The translations under genes were made by a program, and so were the position numbers. From Limnoperna fortunei (taxonomy: Eukaryota > Mollusca > Bivalvia > Mytilida > Modiolidae), in contig OX104117.1 of assembly GCA_944474755.1 (NCBI GenBank), forward strand, positions 71,648,926 to 71,712,925: a stretch of 64,000 bases of DNA, in the 5' to 3' direction. The number at the start of each line of letters is the position of its first letter. Positions within the stretch are counted from its first letter, which is position 1. Of the stretch, positions 14,101 through 25,480 are shown one piece after another. The notes under the pieces were generated by a model, which ran no database searches, was not told the origin of the DNA, and saw only the letters and a program-made list of their open reading frames with translations.

Positions 14101-17100
14101 ATGTAAAAACCAATTCTAGCTTTCTCCAGCATTTTGTTATTTTCGCAGTGATCTATCAGTCATTAAAGGTTCATAGCAGGGAGCAGAATATTTAGCCTTT
14201 TGTAATAGCCAATAAGAGCTTACTCTTGTTTGTGCAAAGAGCTTGGTACATTACGAACACGCATCCCACTCCAGTCAGCGATTAGGCTTTTCGCATCATT
14301 ACCTGACCATGGCCAATAAGAGGGCCTTTCCTATCCGCCAACTGGGGACGCTCTTGGGAGCTGGGTTCGAACCCTTCACGTTTCTCAAAAGAGAGTTGAA
14401 ATGTTATAATACTGAATCCTTGCAAAAGGCTATAGTAAAGTGGATTATATATTTTTAGAGAAAACCATGGTCCTTTCAGGTTAAACTCCTCCTTCTTGAA
14501 CATTTTTTTCTTATTTTATCCTCTTAAAAAGCTCTTTGACTGCCTCTAGCAGCTATTGGCAGCGAAAGTTTACTACTTATTAGTCAAACTTCTTCCTCTC
14601 GTGTCCTGAAAGAGCTGGAATGCTGCTCGCTGTATGTACTAGTACATTAAGTTAATAAATGAAGATGGTTTTTTTTATTCTTCGACAGGTAGTATAATGC
14701 GTTGCATTTTTTCTTGTTTGGATTAAGTGTTTATTTATGCTTAATTTATTGTTTCGACTCACTCGCTTATTAAAATTGTGATCTCATTAATATGAAATCA
14801 GTAATTATTCATCAATTCCTCGTTAGGCTACGAGTATCTCGATGAACTGAAATTTGACAAATCTTTTACTTTTTCATTAACTCGTGTATCTGACATTTCC
14901 TGTATCACCTATTTGAAAGAGTAATACATCATAATGTTAACGGCAGTGTGACACTGATGCACTATCATAGTGTTCCTCTGATATCAGTCATTATGTGTCG
15001 CATGAATGTGACAGTGCAAAATATAGATCATTATTATGTAACACATTGCAATTTAAAATGTTACAGCTTTTTTTCCTTTTTTTCAAATAATCAGATGAAA
15101 GTTACTGCATTGCCTCTTTTGGCAGACTAATATCCCGTCGGTAGCTGATCTTAAGAACAAAATTAGTATTTGGTCATTTTAAAATGAATTATATTTGAAA
15201 GACTGTTTGTCCCAAGTAGATAGTTATGTTGATAAATGTCTACGAAATATACCGATTAGAGATACATATATTGTATAATTACAAAATGCCTTTTATGGCA
15301 AATAATTTTAATATGCAATAACTTATATAATGTAATTAAAAGGACTCAGTTATACAAGCAATTCGATACTCTAAACATGAATAGAAATAATGACGGCAAT
15401 TTAACACGGCTGTTATGATAAAATTCAATTATTCATATATCTAAAGAATAAAAGTATAGCACTATTCCAATGTAAAAATAATAAACTTCAAAATCTTCAC
15501 TCTCCGACACACAGAGAACATAACTGTTCCCAGATATAGCCTCTGCCGCACGCATTCACCATTTACTGCGGGACTACATTTGTGTTGTCTTGTAAAGTTT
15601 GTAAACAAAGAATGATGTTTGTAAAATAATACACGAGATATTTTTTTATTTTTATATAGTCTATTTATACAATTTTGATACAGTTTACATGGCAAATTAC
15701 TGCGCGTGTACGATGAGAGATATCTCTCACAATGTCAACCAATGGTATGGCAGAGGGGAATGTGGTTGGCTTAGGATACCCAGAATCCTTTGCGTGGAGA
15801 TTGCAAAATTTTATGCACGTATATTATGTTTATGTACTACATGTACATGTATGGTTGTTTGATTTTAGATTGACAAATACTACAGTATGTTAAAGGGTCA
15901 ATTACCTTAGCGAAAATACCTTATATAGAGGATTGATAGACATGTGTACTTGAACCTAATTTAGCGAAAGAACTATTAACTTCAGCATTATAAAACATAA
16001 TGTAAGGATATTTAGTTATCCAAATAATCAGACGGTGTGAGAAAACAAAACATGAAACTAAATACTTCAATATTGTCAAAGCAAGGATAATCCGACAGTC
16101 AACATGACATAAGTAATTTGACTATACGATCACTACAGCGTCAGTCGATTGGTAATTGGATAATTATAGATATGACACGAAAATTGAGGCCGATGACCTT
16201 TGTTAAGGGTTTTTATATTTCCCATCATTATCAAGTCGGATTGTAACCATTTTGTTTTACTCGCCGATAGCGTAAATATATAGCGATAATTATTAACAAA
16301 GATAACGTGGTATGGTTCAGAGAGGCTTGTATACATAGTAATTTTGCTGTAGTTACATTTACAAGGGGTATATTAATGTAAAATAATACCAAGTAGTGTT
16401 TGGACATGAATTGAATGCTTTAACTTAAAACATGTTAATATAGAGAACGCAATAATGATTGTTCTTGTCGACATCAAAGTATTTCGAGTAGAATTGACTT
16501 TATGACAATCAATAAGAAACGTTTGGTTTTTTCCAAACAAACTATGTAGTCTACTTGCATTTTGGTTTCCTTTAATGTACGAATATGTGTTCTATACTAC
16601 TGCAGTAGCACCAGTAATAAATAATGAAAAAGCTCTTTAAAAAAAATTCGACACAGGAACAAGGGGACATTATTTGCATTAGTTCTTACATAGTCACAAT
16701 AACAAACAAATAAGGTGAAAGGGTTACATTTGTAGATAGTTATATGTATCAAGATAACAAATTAGTTACCAAGTATGTTGAATGTAACGCACCTGATAAA
16801 TAGTCTACATTACATACAACCGTCCTTTCCAGTACAGTAAAGTGTTTGGAGCGCTGTGGCATTCTAAAGTATTAATATCTTATATATGTACATGTAAATA
16901 TAATGTTTGCGGACAGTAGTAAGTCGAAAAGGTTAAATTGAAATATATTTCATCTATACAAATGCTATTTCATGAAAGATTCAAACAAAGCTGTAACCTT
17001 CATTTTGAGTTACTTATATGTTTGGTTTTAACTGTTTACTGGTCTCAGTCAACACGCCATTAATACCGGACTCGGTGGATGGTTATGGTAGTTCGTCTAC

Positions 17101-19790
17101 TATGATCATCAGGTCGCTGTTTCGAGTCTGACTGCGGGCAGGGTGCACTCGAATCCAATTTTAAATGATAAGGATTGCCAGTTTTCCTACCGAAGGTTGA
17201 GATATTCTCCGGGTACCTTGGCTTCCTCCCCCCATAAAACATGGGACGCCATGATATAGCTGAAAATTGCTGAAAGTGGCGTGAAACACCAATCAAACAA
17301 AAACAACAAAACGAAGCATTTAATACCCATTCTTTATATGTTTCTAAGTTGTATAAACCTTCATAAACATGTACAACTTATTTCACTAATCTTATGGAGG
17401 CACAGAAGATTTTTCCATTGAGTTTTATGTTGATCTTTGGCTTCCAATGGCGGCTATTTTTAATTCCCATTTGTCATAACAAAACAATAACAACTTTGAA
17501 CATCTAATTTACTTACACATTGTAGGAGAAGATACGTCTCCGAACAGTTTTCTTCGTTTCTACATGTAAAAATGTCTGGACTTCGACAGAAAATGTACTA
17601 ATTGGGTATTGGCGGTAAATTTAGCATTATAGCGCCTGCGTCGAAACTACTTTCATCGAAATATATAAAAGGAGTTTGTAGCATGTGGGGCACTATCGAA
17701 CCTTATTACCCACTATACCAGTCAATGCCCTTTATTTTGCTGGTCAAACTGTAAATTAATGAAAAAAAACGTATCCTTTTTCAAACCGTGGTCTACTAAG
17801 GGCGAAGCTGAAATATGACGGTTTTATTATTAAGTTCTATTGTTCAAGTATTAAGTTCAACGTGTCAAAATCATATTTCAAAATTAATGAAATTGTAGAA
17901 ATTACGGAAGATAAATAATACGAATTATTTTTTATACATAGAAAAGTAATTGATATATTTGCTACAAAACTACAAATGTGGAACCGAATCTTTTTAAATG
18001 GACTGAATACAGTTGTATATAATACTTATTTTAGGCTTTGTATAAACAATATTTTGCCTAAGATCTAAAATCACCAAGTGCATTCGTATGTAAAAAGTGT
18101 GATGCATCTTGTAATATATCAAATATTCCGGGCATAATTTTTCAATGTTTTGTCAGTATTTTTGTTTCTATGTTGCAGTCCTAGCTGAACTTAAAGTTAC
18201 TGTTAAACAAACGTGTTATATTTAGTAACAAACTCTATTCAGCTTATTGACAGTGTATATATCATCTAATTATTTGATGGCTCATAACAATTCACTTCAT
18301 AGCTTTATTTTATGGAGTTGGTTGACAACAATTTCTTAATTAGAAACGCTTTTTAGTATTTAAGACTTTCAAAGCACCTCGGACAACCCCCGAGAAGCAT
18401 TCCTTGTCTGCCGACTGGGGACGCCCCGGGCAGCACTGTGGGTCGAGCACTGTGAACCCTCACAGTATGATCTGACCCATGTTGAATGGATACTAAACGT
18501 TGACCGAGCAGGAAACAGAGCGCTATAGGAAAACTATAGAGTATTAGGTTAGGACGGCAAAAATGACCTATTGTTGGGACTAGTTGTTTTTCGAAAACTA
18601 CTCAATCAAGGGTCTTTATCGTGAAACAAGCATTGCACTCATCCACCCTGGTCACCTCTGACAATTTATTAATAAGAGAGCCGCAACCACCCGAGGACGA
18701 ACGGGACAGATCTGTCGGTCCAGCCCTGGAATTTGTTTCCAATAGCTATTGGAATATTTTCGCTATTTTTCCTCATATATGTTGGAAGGCGCATATTAGT
18801 CTATGTAAATTTACCTTTAAAACACTACATGCAACATTTAAATCTTTAAATAATTCATTCAAACAAAATTTATGACAATTTTTTGTTGTATATCAGTTTT
18901 ACATTCAAATTAATGTACTATGTTTACCTTGTGTACACTGAAATATGTACAAACGGAAAAAAACACGTGGAAATAAAACAACGAGGAAAAGTTACATAAT
19001 ATGTTAACGATGAAAAACACTTGTCCATATCTTCTTGTATGAAATATTATGCTGACACCAGTATATTTTTTTTTAAACGACAGATGGATACCGGATACGA
19101 TGAAGTATTTAACGCCTAAAATATCACAATTCCAAGGTACTTCCATAGTATATGTTTCATGCCTCTCGATCGCCTTATTTGAATTTTGATGGGCAGATTA
19201 CATGTAGATTTATGAACAGATGTTATTCCAAATCAACTTATTCCGTGTTAAAACATCATACACACATTGTGACATGTATGTAGAAATTAAATAGTCAAGC
19301 TTTTTTATCGGGTTGTTACTAAAAGGATTTTTGAAAGCATAACAAGTGTCAATTGTAATTACTGAACTATGGGTATTCTTGATGATGTTAACATTAACAA
19401 TAAAGCAATATTGCGTCAATATAATGGCGGTAAGCTCTGAAACACTTAACGGCATTAGTACCGAAATAGGATTCAGAATCTAAGACAGGGAAGTAACGAT
19501 ATTTGGGGGTTTAATAATGGGGAACGCACAAAAAACAAGTTTAAAGAATATCAGATGAGTATGGAGTCGTCGGATGAGCAATTGACTGCAGAGATCGACT
19601 CTTAATTAGAACTTACCACTGACTGCATATTGGAGGCATAAATAAGTCGTCGAATATCGTTATGGTAATTAACAATCATTAATTTATCCATGTGTGTCAA
19701 TTTCACACTTCTTCCGATTGTTCGTGCATATGTACACACGATAACTTGTATAAGTAGTACAAAAAACACTTTGATTATTTTTTTCATCAT
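1914..19790 (-). CDS. secreted CAP-superfamily (CRISP/antigen 5/PR-1) protein with coiled-coil C-terminal tail; six coding exons
   Basis: Joining 19790-19617, 6502-6272, 4196-4078, 3624-3536, 2895-2662 and 2134-1914 gives 1068 nt, 355 codons plus TAG, with agreeing phase at all five GT/AG introns. Residues 1-22 are a signal peptide (MMKK, hydrophobic core, CTYA). The CAP domain spans about 33-175: YHN with His43, ASNM at 52-55, WD at 60-61, YGKN at 85-88, WEKE at 111-114, NYAQLV at 132-137, VGC at 144-146 and FLCFYSPR at 168-175. Cysteines 189, 192, 198 and 203 (C-x2-C-x5-C-x4-C, within YGPHCSACPEGYVC) resemble the first part of the hinge in CRISP/GLIPR proteins. Residues 205-355 form a polar linker and an Arg/Glu/Gln-rich probable coiled coil ending PGPG. 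The family's cavity Glu (usually YGEN) is Lys87, and the second His (usually GHYTQ) is Asn132. CAP proteins are secreted and act in adhesion, immunity, reproduction or venoms; the role of this one cannot be told. Family assignment is strong and the exon model good, but untested by transcripts. Confidence 0.9.
2135..2661 (-). other. CAP gene intron 5
   Basis: Intron of 527 bp from GTAAAT to a good acceptor (TTTTTCCTCAG on the minus strand). No other feature seen. Confidence 0.75.
2662..2895 (-). CDS. CAP gene exon 5: polar linker (residues 205-282)
   Basis: Begins PTWERIVHKENIDNSVETLK after the split Lys codon and ends NPEAKR at donor GTAAAT. The product is polar, Ser/Thr/Asn-rich, cysteine-free and of low predicted structure, with a small Pro-rich stretch (ILPIPPAA). 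I do not recognise a domain. Its membership of the CAP gene rests on matching splice phase at both ends. Confidence 0.75.
2896..3535 (-). other. CAP gene intron 4
   Basis: Intron of 640 bp with a strong donor (GTAAGTTAG) and a weaker acceptor (TTCTATTAAAG). AT-rich with no recognised element. Confidence 0.7.
3536..3624 (-). CDS. CAP gene exon 4: four-cysteine hinge-like motif (residues 175-204)
   Basis: Encodes TDLDKQPFIYGPHCSACPEG, then YVCKKDMCR. The spacing C-x2-C-x5-C-x4-C after the CAP domain is the usual hinge cysteine pattern of CRISP and GLIPR-type proteins. The donor is GTAAGT. The reading frame entering the exon (split Arg codon CG|G) and leaving it (split Lys codon A|AA) matches both neighbours. 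Confidence 0.88.
3625..4077 (-). other. CAP gene intron 3
   Basis: Intron of 453 bp, GTATGT to TTTATACAG on the minus strand, AT-rich with no other feature seen. Confidence 0.75.
4078..4196 (-). CDS. CAP gene exon 3: CAP signature regions (residues 136-174 plus two bases)
   Basis: Begins LVSAKADSVGCALIKCP and ends YFLCFYSPR, matching the segment after the CAP1 signature and the CAP2 signature (hydrophobic-x-C-x-Y-x-P). Acceptor TATTACAG, donor GTATGT; 39 codons plus two bases. Starting four bases later at the next AG would place a TAA in frame, so 4196 is the chosen boundary. Confidence 0.88.
4849..4886. repeat. exact 19-bp tandem duplication
   Basis: Two perfect head-to-tail copies of ATATCACCAGCGCTAATCC, inside CAP intron 2. 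Confidence 0.8.
5710..5984. mobile_element. candidate MITE, intact copy
   Basis: About 270 bp bounded by CTTAAGGTATCC on the left and GATACGTTAAG on the right, which are near inverted repeats. TTAA lies just outside GGTATC on both sides, so a TTAA target duplication is possible. The same sequence recurs at 37495-40137, where a LINE interrupts it. No coding capacity. Confidence 0.65.
6272..6502 (-). CDS. CAP gene exon 2: core of the CAP domain (residues 59-135)
   Basis: Exactly 77 codons, phase 0 on both sides, starting SWDSEAAEKAREWGRSC and ending ETCNYAQ before the donor GTATGT. Trp60-Asp61 follows the ASNM of exon 1 as in canonical CAP proteins (ASNMxxxxWD). YGKNLY replaces the usual YGENLY, and CNYAQ replaces the usual GHYTQ, so two of the four cavity residues differ. 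Trp111-x2-Glu114 keeps the second Glu. Confidence 0.9.
8783..8930 (+). mobile_element. degenerate tRNA-SINE copy
   Basis: Reads GGGGGCCTCGATTGATCACG, continues with the CGACTCCAATCTTAATTGACAAGGATTGC block shared with the copies at 17.1 and 28.1 kb, and ends in an A-rich stretch. The tRNA-like head is decayed. Confidence 0.55.
9389..9586 (+). other. orphan coding-like segment in CAP intron 1
   Basis: The plus strand reads LNEKNFTEEFQKDYKAAVTS and onward (LVAVTVTQGNGSRISSLVNN). Amino-acid composition is balanced and codons look regular compared with the AT-rich surroundings. It resembles the short acidic segments seen in modular extracellular proteins of invertebrates, but I cannot name a family. 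A possible donor (CAAG|GTAATG) falls inside it and a possible acceptor (AAACAG) just before it. It may be a decayed exon, part of an unseen nested gene, or chance. Confidence 0.25.
10612..10876 (-). mobile_element. tRNA-derived SINE
   Basis: On the minus strand the head reads TGGCCGAGTGCTTAAGG, an A box, and about 70 bp on GGGTTCGATTCTC, a pol III B box. The body contains ACTCCAATCTTAATTGACAATG and a CCGGCTTCCTCC block, with a tail of AAACAAACAAA. Copies of the family lie at 8.8, 17.1, 28.1, 28.6, 40.4 and 47.0 kb. Confidence 0.85.
12182..12203. repeat. T10 followed by G12 homopolymer
   Basis: A T run directly followed by a G run. It is prone to length error in sequencing and to secondary structure. 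Confidence 0.9.
14236..14395 (-). mobile_element. SINE-like repeat, second family, with B box
   Basis: On the minus strand: GGGTTCGAACCC (14363-14374), then GAGCGTCCCCAGTTGGCGG, then AAAAGCCTAATCGCTGACTGG. The same order occurs at 43.2 kb, in the minus copy at 57.5-57.8 kb and in the expanded copy at 62.9 kb. The palindromic B box suggests a tRNA-related head. Confidence 0.6.
17062..17312 (+). mobile_element. tRNA-derived SINE
   Basis: Head GGACTCGGTGGATGGTTATGG, a degraded B box (GTTTCGAGTCTG), then the shared AATGATAAGGATTGCCAG and CTTCCTCCCCCCAT blocks, ending CAAACAAAAACAACAAAAC. Same family as the copy at 10.6 kb, opposite strand. Confidence 0.85.
18376..18735 (-). mobile_element. fragments of the second SINE-like family
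   Basis: Two pieces related to the family at 14.3 and 57.6 kb: CTGCCGACTGGGGACGCC near 18400, and GGGTCTTTATCGTGAAACAAG near 18610. Their order is reversed relative to the copy at 57.5 kb, so they are separate or rearranged fragments. Confidence 0.4.
19617..19790 (-). CDS. CAP gene exon 1: signal peptide and first CAP helix (residues 1-58)
   Basis: Two adjacent ATG codons occur at 19790 and 19787; I use the first. An upstream in-frame TTG at 19805 is not a plausible eukaryotic start. The exon encodes the hydrophobic leader, the I-V-N-Y-H-N-D-I-R-R helix and ASNMQSV, then stops at a consensus donor GTAAGT (19616-19611). Phase 0. The 5' UTR and promoter are not identifiable by eye. Confidence 0.88.
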
Positions 19791-20930
19791 TGTTAGTGAA
19801 TTCAATCTAAAGTTTTCTAATCCCTGAAATCAACATCCACCACTTGTCACTGGAAGAGATCTAAATCATTCCATTAAAACATCTGTTGACTGTTACATAT
19901 AACACCAGGGCGCATTACAACTGCCAGCGAAAGAAACGTTAATTTTCACGTTGACAGTTTAAAATGAAATTAACGCACAACCAAAACAGAGGTAGTTAGA
20001 AATGCGACACTATGCACGATGTAAATATCACCCCTTTGATGGACAGATTTACAAACGATTTTATCTGACTTTTGATAAAATGGGCCTTGTCATACTATAT
20101 TTAAACTACCTATGTGATTGAGAGGCGTTCTCTCTATACGTTTTACAAACAAGCTATTTACCTTGATGTGCATATATATTTTATTAACTAATGCAATGGC
20201 CAAAAAAATCACTCAAGCAATAAATTATTGCGACGATAAATATCAGCCAGGAGATAAGTACCATCCGTCTTAAAGGATTTGTTCGTACACTAAATATTAA
20301 AGATGAAAATATCGATATACTAAGGGACTGTAAAACGGTTTGATAACTATTTTATATTAAAATTTAATTCACAATTATTTTATTGCCTAGACTTCAATTT
20401 GACGACATATTGTCTAATAATAGGCTTTACAAAGACAGCGGGAAATCGTCTGCTTTAAATTACCTTAAAAGGATAATAATTATTACAAATGTAAAAAATA
20501 TTTTAATAAATAGTATGATGTTAAAGGTTATATTATTTATATATCTATAATATTATCTTTCATTGCTACACATTAAAGGTCCCAGGTCGTCCGCGGTTAT
20601 GTTACGGATATGTATGTAAACAAAGTTACTGTTAGAAAATGATTAGATTTACAATTAATCGCTGTCATCACAAGTACATGTATTGACATAGTTTTTTTGT
20701 CTATAGGTCAATCAATATATTTCAAATTTGGTATTACTATTAATCATTTTAATTGGCGCCATTATATGCATGTTTATTGATGTACATGTATGTTTACATC
20801 CCATTTTGGAGTCATAAACATTGGTAATGCAAAAGTAAATAAGCTTTTAGCTATCTGGAACTGGCACAATATACAATAACAAAATGAAACATAAATACAG
20901 AAAGTCTTGCCGCTAAAGTTGGCGTGCATT
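19791..20930. other. 5' flank of the CAP gene up to the minisatellite
   Basis: AT-rich DNA that must hold the CAP gene's promoter and 5' UTR. I see no convincing TATA box, initiator or other gene. Confidence 0.4.
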
Positions 20931-23900
20931 AAGGATGCCGACGTAATTATACTGCTGTCGTGTATTGAGGATGCCGACGTACTTGCACGGCTGTCGTGTA
21001 TTGAGGATGCCGACGTATTTATACGGCTGTCGTGTATTGAGGATGCAGACGTACTTATACGGCTGTCGTGTATTGAGGATGCCGACGTACGTATACGGCT
21101 GTCGTGTATTGAGGATGCCGACGTATTTATACTGCTGTCGTGTATTGAGGATGCCGACGTACTTATACGGCTGACGTGTACTGAGGATGCCGACTTACTT
21201 ACACGGCTGTCGTGTATTGATGATGCTGACGTACTTATACGGCTGTCGTGGATTGAGGATGCCGACGTACTTATACTGCTTTCGTGTATTGAGGATGCCG
21301 ACATACTTGCATGGCTGTCGTGTATTGATGATGCCGACGTACTTGCACGGCTGTCGTGTATTGAGGATGCCGACGTACTTGCATGGCTGGCGTGTATTGA
21401 GGATGCCGACGTACTTATACGGCTGTCGTGTATTGAGGATGCCGACGTACTTACACGGCTGTCGTGTATTGAGGATGCCGACGTACTTATACGGCTGTCG
21501 TGTATTGAGGATGCCGACGTTATTGCACGGCTGTCGTGTATTGAGGATGCCGACGTACTTGCACGGCTGTCGTGTATTGAGGATGCCGACGTACTTATAC
21601 GGCTGTCGTGTATTGAGGATGCCGACGTAATTGCACGGCTGTCGTGTATTGAGGATGCCGACGTATTTATACGGCTGTCGTGTATTGAGGATGCAGACGT
21701 ACTTATACGGCTGTCGTGTATTGAGGATGCTGACGTACGTATACGGCTGTCGTGTATTGAGGATGCCGACGTATTTATACTGCTGTCGTGTATTGAGGAT
21801 GCCGACGTACTTATACGGCTGTCGTGTATTGAGGATGCCGACTTACTTACACGGCTGTCGTGTATTGATGATGCTGACGTACTTATACGGCTGTCGTGGA
21901 TTGAGGATGCCGACGTACTTATACTGCTTTCGTGTATTGAGGATGCCGACATACTTGCATGGCTGTCGTGTATTGATGATGCCGACGTACTTGCACGGCT
22001 GTCGTGTATTGAGGATGCCGACGTACTTGCATGGCTGGCGTGTATTGAGGATGCCGACGTACTTATACGGCTGTCGTGTATTGAGGATGCCGACGTACTT
22101 ACACGGCTGGCGTGTATTGAGGATGCTGACGTACCTATACGGCTGTCGTGGATTGAGGGTGCTGACGTACCTATACGGCTGTCGTGGATTGACGATGCCG
22201 ACGTAATTATACGGCTGTCGTGGATTGAGGATGCCGACGTACTTGCACGGCTGTCGTGTATTGAGGATGCTGACGTACTTACACGGCTGTCGTGGATTGA
22301 GGATGCCGACGTACTTATACGGCTGGCGTGTATTGAGGATGCCGACGTACTTACACGGCTGTCATGTATTGAGGATGCCGACGTACTTATACGGCTGTCG
22401 TGGATTGAGGATGCCGACGTACTTGCACGGCTGTCGTGTATTGAGGATGCTGACGTACTTACACGGCTGTCGTGGCTTGAGGATGCCGACGTACTTATAC
22501 GGCTGGCGTGTATTGAGGATGCCGACGTACTTACACGGCTGTCATGTATTGAGGATACCGACGTACTTGCACGGCTGTCGTGTATTGAGGATGCCGACAT
22601 ACTTGTACGCCTGTCGTGTATTGAGGATGCTGACGTACTTATACGGCTGTCGTGTATTGAGGATGCCGACGTACTTATACTGCTGTCGTGTATTGAGGAT
22701 GCCGACGTACTTGCACGGCTGTCGTGTATTGAGGATGCCGACGTACTTATACGGCTGTCGTGTATTGAGGATGCCGACGTAATTGCACGGCTGGCGTGTA
22801 TTGAGGATGCCGACGTATTTATACGGCTGTCGTGTATTGAGGATGCCGACGTACTTATACGGCTGTCGTGTATTGAGGATGCTGACGTACTTGCATGGCT
22901 GTCGTGTATTGAGAATGCTGACCTACTTACACGGCTGTCGTGGATTGAGGATGCCGACGTACTTATACGGCTGTCGTGTATTGAGGATGCCGACGAACTT
23001 GCACGGCTGTCGTGGATTGAGGATGCCGACGTACTTATACGGCTGTCGTGTATTGAGGATGCCGACGTACTTACACGGCTGTCATGTATTGAGGATGCCG
23101 ACGTACTTATACGGCTGTCGTGTATTGAGGATGCCGACGTAATTGCACGGCTGGCGTGTATTGAGGATGCCGACGTATTTATACGGCTGTCGTGTATTGA
23201 GGATGCTGACGTACTTACACGGCTGTCGTGGCTTGAGGATGCCGACGTACTTATACGGCTGGCGTGTATTGAGGATGCCGACGTACTTACACGGCTGTCA
23301 TGTATTGAGGATACCGACGTACTTGCACGGCTGGCGTGTATTGAGGATGCCGACGTACTTACACGGCTGTCATGTATTGAGGATACCGACGTACTTGCAC
23401 GGCTGTCGTGTATTGAGGATGCCGACATACTTGTACGCCTGTCGTGTATTGAGGATGCTGACGTACTTATACGGCTGTCGTGTATTGAGGATGCCGACGT
23501 ACTTATACTGCTGTCGTGTATTGAGGATGCCGACGTACTTGCACGGCTGTCGTGTATTGAGGATGCCGACGTACTTATACGGCTGTCGTGTATTGAGGAT
23601 GCTGACGTACTTGCATGGCTGTCGTGTATTGAGAATGCTGACCTACTTACACGGCTGTCGTGGATTGAGGATGCCGACGTACTTATACGGCTGTCGTGTA
23701 TTGAGGATGCCGACGTACTTGCACGGCTGTCGTGGATTGAGGATGCCGACGTACTTATACGGCTGGCGTGTATTGAGGATGCCGACGTACTTACACGGCT
23801 GTCATGTATTGAGGATGCCGACGTACTTATACGGCTGTCGTGTATTGAGGATGCCGACGTAATTGCACGGCTGGCGTGTATTGAGGATGCCGACGTATTT

Positions 23901-25480
23901 ATACGGCTGTCGTGTATTGGGGATGCAGACGTACTTATACGGCTGTCGTGTATTGAGGATGCTGACGTACTTATACGGCTGTCGTGTATTGAGGATGCCG
24001 ACGTATTTATACTGCTGTCGTGTATTGAGGATGCCGACGTACTTATACGGCTGTCGTGTATTGAGGATGCCGACTTACTTACACGGCTGTCGTGTATTGA
24101 GGATGCCGACGTACTTATACTGCTTTCGTGTATTGAGGATGCCGACATACTTGCATGGCTGTCGTGTATTGATGATGCCGACGTACTTGCACGGCTGTCG
24201 TGTATTGAGGATGCCGACGTACTTGCATGGCTGGCGTGTATTGAGGATGCCGACGTACTTATACGGCTGTCGTGTATTGAGGATGCCGACGTACTTACAC
24301 GGCTGGCGTGTATTGAGGATGCTGACGTACCTATACGGCTGTCGTGGATTGAGGGTGCTGACGTACCTATACGGCTGTCGTGGATTGACGATGCCGACGT
24401 AATTATACGGCTGTCGTGGATTGAGGATGCCGACGTACTTGCACGGCTGTCGTGTTTTGAGGATGCTGACGTACTTACACGGCTGTCGTGGATTGAGGAT
24501 GCCGACGTACTTATACGGCTGGCGTGTATTGAGGATGCCGACGTACTTACACGGCTGTCATGTATTGAGGATGCCGACGTACTTATACGGCTGTCGTGGA
24601 TTGAGGATGCCGACGTACTTGCACGGCTGTCGTGTATTGAGGATGCTGACGTACTTACACGGCTGTTGTGGATTGAGGATGCCGACGTACTTATACGGCT
24701 GTCGTGGCTTGAGGATGCCGACGTACTTATACGGCTGGCGTGTATTGAGGATGCCGACGTACTTACACGGCTATCATGTATTGAGGATACCGACGTACTT
24801 GCACGGCTGTCGTGTATTGAGGATGCCGACATACTTGTACGCCTGTCGTGTATTGAGGATGCTGACGTACTTATACGGCTGTCGTGTATTGAGGATGCTG
24901 ACGTACTTATACTGCTGTCGTGTATTGAGGATGCCGACGTACTTGCACGGCTGTCGTGTATTGAGGATGCCGACGTACTTATACGGCTGTCGTGTATTGA
25001 GGATGCCGACGTAATTGCACGGCAGGCGTGTATTGAGGATGCCGACGTATTTATACGGCTGTCGTGTATTGAGGATGCTGACGTACTTGCATGGCTGTCG
25101 TGTATTGAGAATGCTGACGTACTTACACGGCTGTCGTGGATTGAGGATGCCGACGTACTTATACGGCTGTCGTGTATTGAGGATGCCGACGTACATGCAC
25201 GGCTGTCGTGGATTGAGGATGCCGACGTACTTATACGGCTGGCGTGTATTGAGGATGCCGACGTACTTACACGGCTGTCATGTATTGAGGATGCCGACGT
25301 ACTTGCACGGCTGTCGTGTATTGAGGATGCCGACGTACTTACACGGCTGTCGTGAATTGAGGATGCTGACGTACTTATACGGCTGTCGTGTATTGAGGAT
25401 GCCGACGTACTTGCGTGGCTGGCGTGTATTGAGGATGCCGATGTACTTATACTGCTGTCGTGTATTGAGGATGCCGACAT
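20774..25480 (-). other. long Ser-rich open frame across the minisatellite
   Basis: One minus frame is open for 1568 codons from an ATG at 25480, and the frame itself extends upstream to a TAG near 26243. It encodes a 12-residue repeat (SASSIHDSRxST) and ends in a 60-residue non-repeat tail. Plus frames are also open, for instance the LSCIEDADVLIR repeat. There is no signal peptide, no supported splice site and no way to prefer one strand, so it is most simply a consequence of the 36-bp period. A Ser/Thr-rich secreted repeat protein cannot be excluded. Confidence 0.12.

Larger units (their letters stand above)
6503..19616 (-). other. CAP gene intron 1 (13.1 kb) with repeat insertions
   Basis: Donor GTAAGT, acceptor preceded by a good pyrimidine tract (gtcttccgttttcag on the minus strand). 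The intron is AT-rich and contains SINE copies near 8.8, 10.6, 14.3, 17.1 and 18.4-18.7 kb, a T10/G12 homopolymer at 12182-12203 and an orphan coding-like segment near 9.4 kb. The rest shows no structure I recognise. Confidence 0.8.

Noticed and set aside
20907..25355. 1482-codon plus-strand frame (IEDADVLIRLSC repeats)
   Set aside because: All frames across a 36-bp repeat tend to stay open. There is no start, signal or splice evidence and it competes with an equally long frame on the other strand.
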